A program made the position numbers and the translations under genes. Below, in pieces: positions 46,539 through 57,303 of a DNA stretch of 64,000 bases. Within the stretch, counting starts at the first letter, position 1. Each line of letters starts with the position of its first letter. Under the pieces are notes generated by a model. It saw nothing but the letters and a program-made list of their open reading frames with translations, had not been told where the DNA came from and did no database searches. Source of the stretch: Spirometra erinaceieuropaei (taxonomy: Eukaryota > Platyhelminthes > Cestoda > Diphyllobothriidea > Diphyllobothriidae); the NCBI GenBank assembly GCA_902702965.1, contig CACRXP010000018.1:254152-318151 (forward strand), in the 5' to 3' direction.

Positions 46539-46663
46539 CAAGGCAGGTATTCTCTCCTGTCGACCACTACAGTGGAAAACCTCTTGTCTGGGGACTCGAT
46601 AATGATGTCTTTGCCCGCATTCAGTTACCTTGGTACATCATATTCGAGGATGAGGAGTATTTA

Positions 46664-47810
46664 GTGCGGCTTGCGGGCCGTGCGGAGAGACGGAACTTTG
46701 TGCCTGATAGAGCCCTTTTCTCCTCCGTCGCCTACATCTGATTAAGTATTAACTCAACTGCTACGGCATTTGTTCCACTGCTGAAGCGATTATGTATCGT
46801 TCTTGCTCATGAGTTCGTATCATCTGACCTTCCCTTGATCAGTCCTCTGAAGGTGCCTGCGAAGCCTCGACTGTCAGTCGTCCGAGACGGCAACTTAAAG
46901 TTCTCTACATCATAAACTCCCATTCTGGAGTTTTAGACCTTCCTCTACTGACCATAACTAGATATTACTGGCATTGGCTCTTCAAAGGACAACCATTACT
47001 CGAGATGCAGAAAATTTGTGATCCGGACGTGATTGAAATGCAGCTGCCAGAAGTGGGTGGGCTCAGGGGGTAGCAATATTCCCATTCGACTCCACCGTGG
47101 TGTTTTTACCGAGTCACCCAGTAGTACCCGCGGTCACCGGCAGCTTGACACTAGTCGAGATAAATGCCGTCGACAAGCCCGAACCATACATCTCTAGGTT
47201 ATGAAACGAACATTCATTCAAATGTGTTATCATAGGAACATGTGGTTCTTGTGTCCGAGATGTTCCTAGCCCCTTTTCCTCGAGGGGCTGAACAGTACTG
47301 CCCACAGAATGGGCTGCTTAGTCACCCTAGGCTGTTGCCGAGGCTTTTTTTATCAGAAGGAGACCCCAGATTGGCCTTGGGTTGCTGTCGCTCAACCCGT
47401 AGGGGAGGTCGCGGCAGGGGGACATGACCACCGTGTTTATGTGACACACACCGGATGCCCTCATCTGGTTTAGCTCACTGACTGAGCCGGTTAAATAGGT
47501 GCGACCGCTAAACAGGGCATATCTTAGGGGAGCCATAGCCTGCCAGCCGAAGGCCACGTGGAGCAACTTATCCCATGCACCGGACCCAAGAGATGACTTG
47601 TCACCTCTGTACAGCACCTACACTCCGGCATCTATGGTACTTAGGTAGTCATGTCGACTAGTGCGATGGTGTTGACAGTTGTTTAGGCGATAATGGCGGC
47701 GACATTTCTGAAGTGCTTACCGGGCCGTTGTAGTCATGAGGGTAGTGCTTTGGGCCTCGTCATTCGCGACCGTTGAGGGCTATGAACCCGAGTCGGAAAA
47801 GTCACGTGAT
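46664..47810. other. Unassigned stretch
   Basis: No gene supported. The 96-codon minus frame at 47327-47617 has no motif. Confidence 0.3.
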
Positions 47811-48802
47811 AGAGTAGGTGAGCTAACTCATGAAATGCCAACCGAAATTCCGAAATGCGTTTTCGTTTCGAAAAGACTAATTAAGTAGGGTTGTAAAACT
47901 AATCATCATGCAACATTATTGTATAATATTTCAGTTACCTAAGGATGCTGGCTTTCGAAAGAACTTCTTTGCGGCTGCATGCAAAAACTATATTCTGTGA
48001 AAAATGACTACTTAAGTAGTAGGCATTTTTCTCATTGATTTTCGGTGCCCTTAAAAATGTAATTGTATTTCTTGGAAAACCTGCATAAAAATATTCCTTC
48101 TGCTCAATCGGTAGGAAATGATGTCTTCTATTGATATTGTACTCGAAGGAAGGGAATAATTCGGTTTTTCAAAGCATTTCCGATTCCCGAATTATTCTGA
48201 ACCTGACCTACCGTTACACTTGTATTCAGGGTTTCCAAACTACAAGCCGTTTATTATCCGCGTACGGAAATCCATACGTTTCTCTATAGTATTAAGAAGC
48301 GACTATATGGGGTTCATAAAACTTAGCCGTGGATTTGAACCATATTGTTAACTTTACAAACAAACTTATTCAATGTAGAGACACGATTATTAACGTGTGG
48401 GCATTTCACGGCATTAAAAAAATCACACAGTTAGAAACTTTTTTAAACCCAAATTATACCTTTCCTTTGAGTATTAAATTGGAAGAAGACGTCATTTTCT
48501 ACCGCATAAGCAAGAGATTAAATATTTTTATGCATGTTTTGGTGACATAATTGTATTTTTTAGGGCATAGAAAATCAATGAGAAAATGTATGCTACCTTA
48601 GTAGTCATTTTTTAGGGAGTAGAATATTTGCAGGCAGCTGCAAAGAAGTTAGTTCAAAAGCCGGCATCCTGTGGTAACTGCGTCCTTATAGAATTATGCT
48701 GTATAATGATCAGTTTTACAACTCTACTTAAGTAGTCTTCTTGAAGCGAAAACGCATTTCGGAATTTCGGCTAACATTTTATGAGTTAGCCCACCTAGTG
48801 TA
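47811..48802. mobile_element. F1 MITE, full length
   Basis: TA-GAGTAGGTGAGCTAACTC at the left, GAGTTAGCCCACCTAGTG-TA at the right, with the F1 interior. Confidence 0.75.
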
Positions 48803-51800
48803 GTAACGTTAGCCGGTCTAGCCGAATCCCAAAGTGGAATACGGGTAAATATCGCCCCACTTTGAGGTTTAGGGAGTTCAGCCCTCGGAAAAAGTTTAAA
48901 CATAACAAGCAAACAGTAGTAAAGAAAAGTTTTCGAATTGTTTGTCGTAATCAGCCAGCCGCAAACCACTAAATCTACTAATGGTTAAGGGTGACTGCAC
49001 GTACGTCTGACACTTATGTGGTCTCGGTAACTCATTCATTATGGGCTTGACTCAGTCAAAAATTCCAGCTTCGACAGTTGAATGCACAGCCTCAGTTCCA
49101 CCGCACAACCTACTCGAGGTTAACTAAATTTGCCGATAAAACGCTTGAAAGACCATTTGTGAAACGGCGCAGGATACACCGATCGTGCCATTTCACACAC
49201 ATACAAACAGGGTCTCATCCACAGCGCACTGTCATCCGAAAGTCCCTCCTTGACGCCGACAGCTGTGAATGAGTAAAGTCGATCGGATGACAAATTAGTA
49301 TCACAGCAGACACGTCATGCAATAGGTGCTGAGGCGAAGCCGCGGAGCCAACTAGAACGAGACCTATGTTCTATTCTTGCCGTGTCATGTGCCCCGTCGA
49401 GGTAGGTGGTGGATCAGAACATTTCCTCAATGAGTAGGCATAGGGAATTACAAGTGACCTTGCGCTGAGTTTCGGAAAGAGAGTTTAGGGCAGGATTAGC
49501 GTGAAAGCTAAAGTTGGGACACTTGGGAGGGTAGTACCGCCTAAGTTTGATCTGGTTATTTTTGTTTATTCAACTGATTTGAGGCTAAAAAAAAGTCTCA
49601 AAATAAGGAAATATTCAATTCAAGTTTTACTTATGGAAGGAAAACAGGCAAAGATTATGTCACATCGGACGTTTTTTGGTATCGAAGTAATTGTCTGCGT
49701 TAGGTATCATCGCATGTCAATGCCTCTTGTTTTTGCTCTTTTTACCATAAAGGAACATTGATGTACGCAAGAAAATTTTCAACTACATCCCTTCAGGCAA
49801 CGGAACATGGGATTTGGCGTCCATGAAAATCAAGCAGACTCATGTATTCGAAATCACATTGTTTTCAAGAAACCGGAAACCGATTAGGTTTTCTAGATTC
49901 TATCTCGCAAATTTGTGACTTTGTGCCAAAAATGCAGTAGTTAATTTGTCTGACGGCAGATTGTTTTACCTCATCGGGAATAAGTTGACGGAAAACAAAT
50001 TTATGTTGACGGCCACCGACATGCTGCTACTTTTCTGTGTCACAGTGGGAGATGAAGATTTTGAAGTCCTAGCTGTCGGACGTAGATTTTGAGTGCATAG
50101 GAAAATTGGCAGTCGAAGGTTTACCAGGTGAGTCGTTAGTTGGCATTTTCAATATTAGCCAGGTCGCTTTTTTGGAGAATTAATTATAATAAAACGGTGC
50201 ACAGAATCGAGCAAGGTGAACCGAAACAGTCCACGTGCAAGCAAGGTGGCGATTTTATTCGTCATACACAAAAATGTACCGCTATATTCTCCTTGAGACT
50301 ATTAACCGGGGATATTTGTCAGTTTGCGCATAATTAAAAAACGATGACTTAATTTGGTCCTCATCGACAAAACACTAAGACAAGGCCATTTTGCGTGGGA
50401 AACGTAAAAAAGAACTTTTTGTCTGCTCAAGAGTGTTTTTATCACAGAATTTTATTCCAGAAAAGCATATACTTTGTGATTAGGCCTTATTTTTCGACAA
50501 GACTCGAAAGTCAACCCAGGTGATCATATGTGGGATTAACTTTTTACTAAAAACACGGTGTCGACGGTAACTTCCTAGAACTGTTTGGATGACCACCAAT
50601 CATTTTGTCTAAAAAATAATACTTTATAAGCCAACCTATGCCACTTTTCGAGGGTCGATCGTTTATCTAGCTCAGAATAATTTTTGGTAATCAGGGGTGA
50701 AACATTTGTGAGTTGGAAGGGTTTTCGTGTGCAGTTCGTGATATTTTGTACCATTTCTGAGCCGTTCTTTTAGCAATAGAACCTTGTCCGTAAAAAGAAT
50801 AAACGTTTCTAGCGGCCCCTAATGCTTAAACTCTTGCATTAAGCTCGAATAAAATGTGCTGGAAATGTTCATTTGGCAAGGGTGTAGAGAAAGATCCCTT
50901 TTAAGTGTCAGTAGACTATAGATCGTGCCATACGTGTTTTATGGCAAAGGGAGTTTTATGGGAAAAGCAGCACGCCTGACAGTAAGCTGAAATAATGAAA
51001 GAAAACACAAAACTTGCCTGAATTTATGCCAAAAGTCCTATCCTACGCTATTGTACGACAACGGAAATGAGAATAATAATTAAACAAAAAACAAAAAGTA
51101 AATTTCACAAAATAACGGATTTTGAGATAAGGTGTGAGCTCGTGGGAAGTAATCTTTGTTGGCAGTGTAATTTCTGCTACAGCCAGCAAACGTATGCCAA
51201 GATAAATCCCCATATGACAGATCCACAGTCTATTGACAGTTAAGTGGGGTCCTTCTGTATAACGTTGCCGTTCATTTTTCGACCCGAAATTTCATTTCTC
51301 CGGGTTGTACGTAATTAAAAATCAATTCAAATAAAAATTTTGCACATCCTGCAAATGCTTTGTTGGAGGGACAAAATGATATATAACACGAATGCATCAA
51401 ACAAACTTTAACTCGATAAAATTTTTAGATAGTTGGAAAGCGCACAAACTTATGGAACAACGTAGTACACGAGTCTGTTCAAATTTGCAATTTTCACCTG
51501 AGATCACCGAATGAGCCTGCAATACCTTCTTCGGGAGAGAATAACCGCTTAATATTTTTACTTGACACGCGTAGCAATATGATTTACCGATCACTTCGTC
51601 ACATCACCAGTCGAGGTACAATTGCAGTGGGGTCGATGTTCTTCATATAAGCTTAAAATGCAGACAAAACCCAACAATTGTTTTCTGGAGGGGGGTTGAT
51701 TTCGTCATCGGGTAATAAGTTCGTGTAAAATTCTAAAAATTAATTGAGAGCTGTAGCTATACCGGAAACCAGTAGGAACATATCGCGGACTAATCGATGC

Positions 51801-54054
51801 ACCAAACACTTCGAAATTGCGTCGCGCAGCCGACTAACACGAGAATAATTCTTGTCCGTGCTTGGATCATGGCGAGGGACTTATAACCCTTACAGAGAAG
51901 ACCTTGGGTGCAAATCGAATCCTATCAGTCGTCTCGAAAGTAAAAATCATTATGCTTCTGCAGTTGCTTGTCTGGTTTCATAAAGGCGGAGCAGTCGAGC
52001 TATGGTAGTCCTCGTCTAGTCGATATTTCAAAAGACGCTACTTGCGACATGATTTTTTAAAACGCATGTATGTTCCCTCTCTGTCGTAGTTAAGGGTGAC
52101 TACGTCTTATTTGGGGCGGTTTTCTTTATGATGCATCCATTTTGCAGCTACCGCTCAGCTCAGCCTCGAATTGAGTATTAAACAACGTCTCTGATCCTCC
52201 CCCAAACACCTGGCTACATAAAAAGGGTTAATGACACTATAAAAAGGTTTACGACTGAAGTTAAACCGTATTCCTGTAGTGCGGGAAGCATGACACATCT
52301 GTAGTTTGGGACAATAAAACCGCGATTGGTCAGAATATTATATGTCACACGTTTTGAACTACTAGCCCCATGTGGTATTTGAGTTCATATTATTATATTG
52401 AACCTTCAGTCCCGTTGGGCTGCGAACGGTAGTTTATTTGGTGTGGGGTGAAGTAGGGTGGGTGAGAAAAAGGAAGGACCTAGGATTCGAACAACGAATG
52501 ACATATCCTCATCCCAGCTTATTAGTATTGGCCTTAGAGACACTTGAAATACTTATCATCCGCGTGCACATGCCATATCGCCAACCATCTATGTCGGCAG
52601 GTTCAGCATCTGGAAAAATAAGAAAAGAGAGAGCATGATCGAGCATCGGAAACATTTGTTTTGTCTTTGAGCCTACGAACTTGTGTCAAAATAAATATCC
52701 GGAGAGATTAGCAGCAACATTTCTGAAGACTGTCGCAGATCAGAAGGCAGTTACGCACTACTCCGTATTCGGGCGCGAGATCAGTGTCGGTCGGGTGCAC
52801 TGTTATCAGAGGTGCAGACTTCAGCCACTGACCACCTCAAAAAATATCCCAACGACGAAAAGATTATTTATGCTGCTTTATCTTACTGAAGTGTACTCGT
52901 CATACTGTGCCCTAATGTATATAACAGCGCATTGGGATTTTCACTTAAAGTCTCATCTGCTGTCTTTATATAAAAATAATTATTTTGTCGCGGAAGTTGA
53001 ACTTTTCCTAATTAACAATATTGATGCCGTTGGAAATTGCTTGGATACATCAATTTTACTGTCAAAGGAAGCATTTTGACAGACACGAGGACGTTTTACA
53101 AACGTCTGCTGAATACGTTTCCGGCTTGAGGTGAATTTACCCACTAATAAATAGCAATTAAGTTGATTTTTGGTAGCGCTTTCCGTTTGCTTCTCACAAT
53201 GCCGCATTCATAAAGTCGTTTGTCATCGCAAGTAAACAGACGAAACTAATGGTTTTGATGTCTTTAAGCAGTTCCGGTGTAGCTGCCCAGTTGGCCACAG
53301 GTATATCCCTGAAAACTCGTTAACCTTCAAAGAGTTTTATGGAGACCTGATTTACGGGAGGACTTCATTTGTTTCACATATGCCTTGGCAAAGTTAGTTA
53401 GTTGATGTTTGAGTAGATTGTTTAGGGCATTGAATGCGATGTACCCGTGTTCTCTCTGCTTACGAATATGGCAAAGGACATTGTGCGATAAAAGTGCCAA
53501 ATCCTACACTTTCATACGTACCAGTTGTTTCGTCGTATTTTTGTATTTTGAGCATAGGTAGACAAGCACACAGCTATTTTTAGCTCTATTGTCTAAAAGA
53601 AAACTTCTGCTAAGCTCCAATTTGTGATGCGAAACCCTAAAAGGTAGCAAAGAAAGCAAACATGGAAATAGGCCGTCTGACTGTTTCATGCATGTATAAG
53701 AACTTCTAGTCCAAACGTCGTCTGGACGTAGGTCGCATCTACCTCACCGTTTCTTTCCACATTCACCCCAATACGGTGGCGAGACGTAGACGCAATAGGT
53801 GTGACATCTAACTGCGCGTTTTTGTGTGCCTCATACGCTCCCTTTTCTACATGCACCCCAAATGGACTCCCAAGGGCCGGAGGCCTCGGATTAATAGGAG
53901 TCGCCATGACGACTAAGTCAGGACGAGCCACCGAAGTCTGACTCTCTCACGTTAGTTGACAGCCCTAGGGGCCACCATTTTTGGTACGATGTGACAGTCT
54001 GCAATTTTACTGGATCATTACCACTAAGAGTTCTTGCCCAACGCCCCCTTCAGA
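48803..54054. other. Low-repeat, AT-rich stretch, no gene called
   Basis: About 5.2 kb with few of the dispersed repeats seen elsewhere. The longest open frame is 52681-53079 (+, 132 codons), with no family recognised and no splice context. If exons lie here they are too short to see without RNA data. Confidence 0.4.
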
Positions 54055-54229
54055 CTATCTCCTCGTATACCAGCTCGAGGCAGGTCGACTGTGAATGGCA
54101 ATGATCATAGTGGCCATTATCACGGAATCAGGTGCAGACGGGTGCCCGTGTGATGTCGGACAGGTCGAGCGTCGTTGTTGACGATGCTTGCCGTGTGTCG
54201 AACAACGTGGCGGGCGCGGATACGATGAC
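54055..54229 (-). repeat. Repeat D/PLE flank
   Basis: Shares GTCGTTGTTGACGATGCTTG-type sequence with the D-related blocks at 25.5-26.0 and 36.75 kb. Confidence 0.35.
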
Positions 54230-54424
54230 TTAGGCATGGGCTTGCGCTGCATTTACCACTCTCTCTTCCCATGACTCAAGCAGCTCCCGGCTCACGCGGT
54301 TGTCATTTCTTGCGAGAATTTCGGCCTTGTCAAATTTGAATGTGTGGCCGGATCTCGTCGAATGAGCCGCAACTTGAGAGCTAGCGTCGTTTCTCCGCAC
54401 CGATGCAGCATCGGAGGCAACCAT
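54230..54424 (-). pseudogene. PLE family 2 GIY-YIG C-terminal fragment, inverted
   Basis: Minus strand reads VRRNDASSQVAAHSTRSGHT then FKFDKAEILARNDNRVSREL and LESW, nearly the same as the + strand segment that begins about 135 bp away. Only the C-terminal half of the nuclease domain is present. Confidence 0.7.
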
Positions 54425-54439
54425 CAGGCGTCAGTTAAT

Positions 54440-54950
54440 AAAAAAACCGCTGCCACAGCAAGAAACGCCTGGAGTAGTTTGTCCGATCTGGTGCAGTTGC
54501 GGACAAAGCAACTACGTCGGAGAAACCGGAAGACTGACTCGAACGCGAATGGCCGAACACACTACAGCGGTGCGGAGGACTGACACTAGCTCTCAAGTTG
54601 CGGCTGATGCGACGAGATCCGGCCACACATTCAAATTTGACGAGGCCGAAATTCTCGCTAGGAGTGACAATCGCGTGGGCCGCGAGCTGCTTGAGTCATG
54701 GTTTACTGGCCCCCAGTCTACTAACAAGTGCAATGATCGTCCCATTCCACACTCGGTGCTGATACTCCGCCTAGGCGTAGTAATTAGCCACGCGGGGAGC
54801 GCATGGGTGAACACTGTTCCCAAATTCAGGGTCGGTGTGTCAGATGGTCGAGCAGTCATCACACCAAAATCCAACGCACGTGATGAGACTGCATCAATTG
54901 ACAACGCCAATGTCGACCATCACGCCACGCGCAAAGATCTCTGATGAATA
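54440..54950 (+). pseudogene. PLE family 2 GIY-YIG endonuclease fragment
   Basis: In one frame from about 54443: GVVCPIWCSCGQSNYVGETG (GIY-YIG core, with the first motif changed), then RLTRTRMAEHT, SGHTFKFDEAEILARSDNRV and GRELLESWFTGPQSTNK, running on to a stop at 54942. In this family the domain follows a reverse transcriptase; none is present here. PLE endonuclease nicks target DNA for integration. This copy is a 5'-truncated remnant joined head to head to the minus-strand fragment at 54230-54424. Confidence 0.8.
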
Positions 54951-55110
54951 TTCATAGGTATGCGGTGGCCTGGCGACTGCATCCTATAAATACTGAAGCC
55001 CCTTATGCATGAACCACCCGTATCTGTTTTTGTCTCTGATGATGATTTCGAGCAGGAATCCGAAACGTCAGGCTAATAAAGCTCTTGTCCCAGCGATCGT
55101 GTCACCTTCT
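54951..55110 (+). mobile_element. PLE family 2 3' end
   Basis: GAATATTCATAGGTATGCGG, CATCCTATAAATACTGAAGC, then the hammerhead motif and GCTAATAAAGCTCTTGTCCC. It matches the minus-strand copy at 7.96-8.12 kb, and D sequence follows at about 55115. Confidence 0.7.
55031..55075 (+). ncRNA. Hammerhead ribozyme motif of PLE family 2
   Basis: GUCU (helix I), CUGAUGA (55036-55042), helix II with GAUU/AAUC, GAAAC (55062-55066), GUC (55067-55069, cleavage after C), AGGCU. The helix III bases ACGU are self-complementary with no loop, so pairing between two copies would be required. A U-C mismatch at the base of helix II weakens it. Confidence 0.6.
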
Positions 55111-57200
55111 TCACAACTCTCTTCCCTCTCATCCATCTGAACCCAGCGTCAGGACAGAGTCAAGAAGACTCCAGGCGGGATCAGGTCTGGGAAGCATTGC
55201 GACCTGAACCTCCGTCTTGAACGGAGGGCCGAGTTATCCCGTCGGTTAGTGACCTTCCAAACCACGCCTTTTTTTGCGCACCGTGATAGATTGAAGCGCG
55301 TCAGATTGTTTGCAGTGAGGAATATGCGCTGAGTGCCGTGAGAACACGATTCCCAGAGTCGAGTTCGTTTTCTCTGCCCTCTCCCAGGCCCTATTTCGCT
55401 ATCCGAACCGGTCAGTAATCTAACGCGGAGATTGGGCGCCTGTGTCCTCCCGCTCTAAGATCAGTCGTTTTCACAGTAAGCACTCATGTCACAGGACTCC
55501 ATATGTCATTCTGGATGCAACGACTGCATCGAAGTAGACGTCGACTTACATGCCAACTCATTCCCTCACAGACTACCAGACCCAAAGAACCTTTAACCAC
55601 AGGGACCGTTTGAGTGCCAGGCAGTCACTCTCGGGTAAGGTAACTCGCGATGCCCTAATGCAATGACCCTGGGCCTAACTCATACGCAGAAGCACAAAAG
55701 AGAGGAAGACATGGATATGAGAATTCGAAATTTTTAGGCAGGACTCAACTGCATCAGTGTTCACCCATCGTCTATTATCATTTAAAATTCATCATGGTAA
55801 TAGTAGTTGTTTAGACCGACGCCAGAAAAAGAGCAAGGGTTTTGGGTTCTCCAGTTGACGAGTACCATATGTGGGCCTGAATCGTGCTCAGATCTGAAAC
55901 TGTGCTGCCGACTGTCAAATAGGCAGCACAGTTTTGTATGGCCTTGTTAAGGTCTAACTCAACAACGCAGTGCATTTTAGGGACCCAATCCTCCAATTGG
56001 GAGCGCGAAGACGTGACCACTCACGCAGTTCACACACGCATGCACGCGCGCGCCATTGATATGTGAGGAATACATGGGTGCCTGAGGTCTCTCTCTGATT
56101 ATTCACATACTGCGAGGATGACGTCGTTTGGTTCGGGTCGGTACCGGGATGAAGATGGCTCCAGGATTGCTGACAGTTAGTTTGAAACTTACTTTAGTTT
56201 GCAAAATGACTTATTCTTCTATCGTCAACGTTTGCGTTTGCGATTTCAAAACTGGAATCACCAAATGTTCATTGCGTCACTTTGCATTTAGTCGCCTACC
56301 AGTTCTGAGATTTTAATTAGAAAATAGTATCGGCGATCATATGCAGACATTAGAGAACGACCGATTGAGTGAACTAGCCTGATCTAAGCTTACTAGGTAA
56401 ATATTTCCCGTTTGCTAAGGACACCAAAGTAAGTCTTGAAAGCATTTTGCATTTCTGGGAGAAGTTATCCATCTTTGAGAAACATAATAGGATAACTTAT
56501 TCTCACACATTAATCATTATAAATACGCGCATTTCCCTTAACAGATTATATTTCATCCAAGGATGGAGTACTGTTCACAAAAGCAACACGCGGGGGTAGA
56601 TATTTATTTATATTTCTTACATTTGGCATCCTAAATGCACTTGCTGAGTTGCTGATGTGTGCTTTTTGCTTCCATTATTTTCACGACATTTATTCAAAGA
56701 GAGTGTCAAACCTGTTTTTGGGATATTTTAGAAAACGTTACCGGTTATTACACCCCAAATGAGGGCAACTGTCCCTGTTTCGGTGTGTGAAAAGATAACT
56801 TATATTGTTCTTAAATCACACTTTTACCTTGCAGCATGTAAGACGACAACAATTGCTGAGATTACACATTTTATTATACAGGTCAATCTCAGTGCCGTCC
56901 CACCAGCCGTTGCGTTCGTGCCCCAGCATGCTGTAAGTGGCCGTTCATTCTCTCGTCAACTGCATATCGACAATCCGATCAATCGAACCCAATAACCCAC
57001 ATATTTTGATAAACGTTTCCTTCTTAACCAATAGATGAATTTACAAGCGACGTAAAACCAGGTATCACGAAGCAGTACAGGGTCGTTCTCATTTTAAACA
57101 AACCTAATTGTTACCCCCTGCCAACTGGTGTCGCTGGTTTTCGTTTGCTGCCTCATATTCGACATCCTGCAGAGGGAAGCTAACCCCTTTCGCTCTCGTG
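55111..57200. other. Upstream region of the micro-exon gene
   Basis: D-like sequence ends at about 55190. The rest is unassigned. Two possible micro-exons with good splice sites precede the proposed first exon: CAT|GTAAGA after TTGCAG (about 56835) and CATGCT|GTAAGT after CCCCAG (56927-56932). An alternative hydrophobic start is the frame at 56146 (MKMAPGLLTVSLKLTLVCKM). No promoter element is clear. Confidence 0.3.
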
Positions 57201-57303
57201 ATGACTACGTTTTTTGTCATTTGTCAGTTTTTGGATTTTGTGGTGTCCGCCTGCAGTGTAGCATGTTGCGTTCGTAGAGCAATGCCAGCTGATTTCTCGC
57301 GAG
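57201..57303 (+). CDS. MEG exon 1 (proposed start, signal-like)
   Basis: ATG at 57201 gives MTTFFVICQFLDFVVSACSV followed by ACCVRRAMPADFSR, a hydrophobic stretch that could be a signal peptide or anchor although it holds a Gln and an Asp. The donor GAG|GTGGCC is weak but leaves phase 1, matching exon 2. A different upstream first exon is possible. Confidence 0.45.

Larger units (their letters stand above)
45447..46663 (+). repeat. Direct duplications around an F1 MITE
   Basis: GGTTTCCTGCCATGCTCCGG with following sequence occurs at about 45450 and 45727. GGAAAACC..CTTGTCTGGGGAC with following sequence occurs at about 45630 and 46570. The F1 insertion and an S3 copy sit between the second pair. 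Confidence 0.6.

Noticed and set aside
52681..53079. 132-codon frame as a gene
   Set aside because: AT-rich, no family or motif, no supporting splice context; could be chance.
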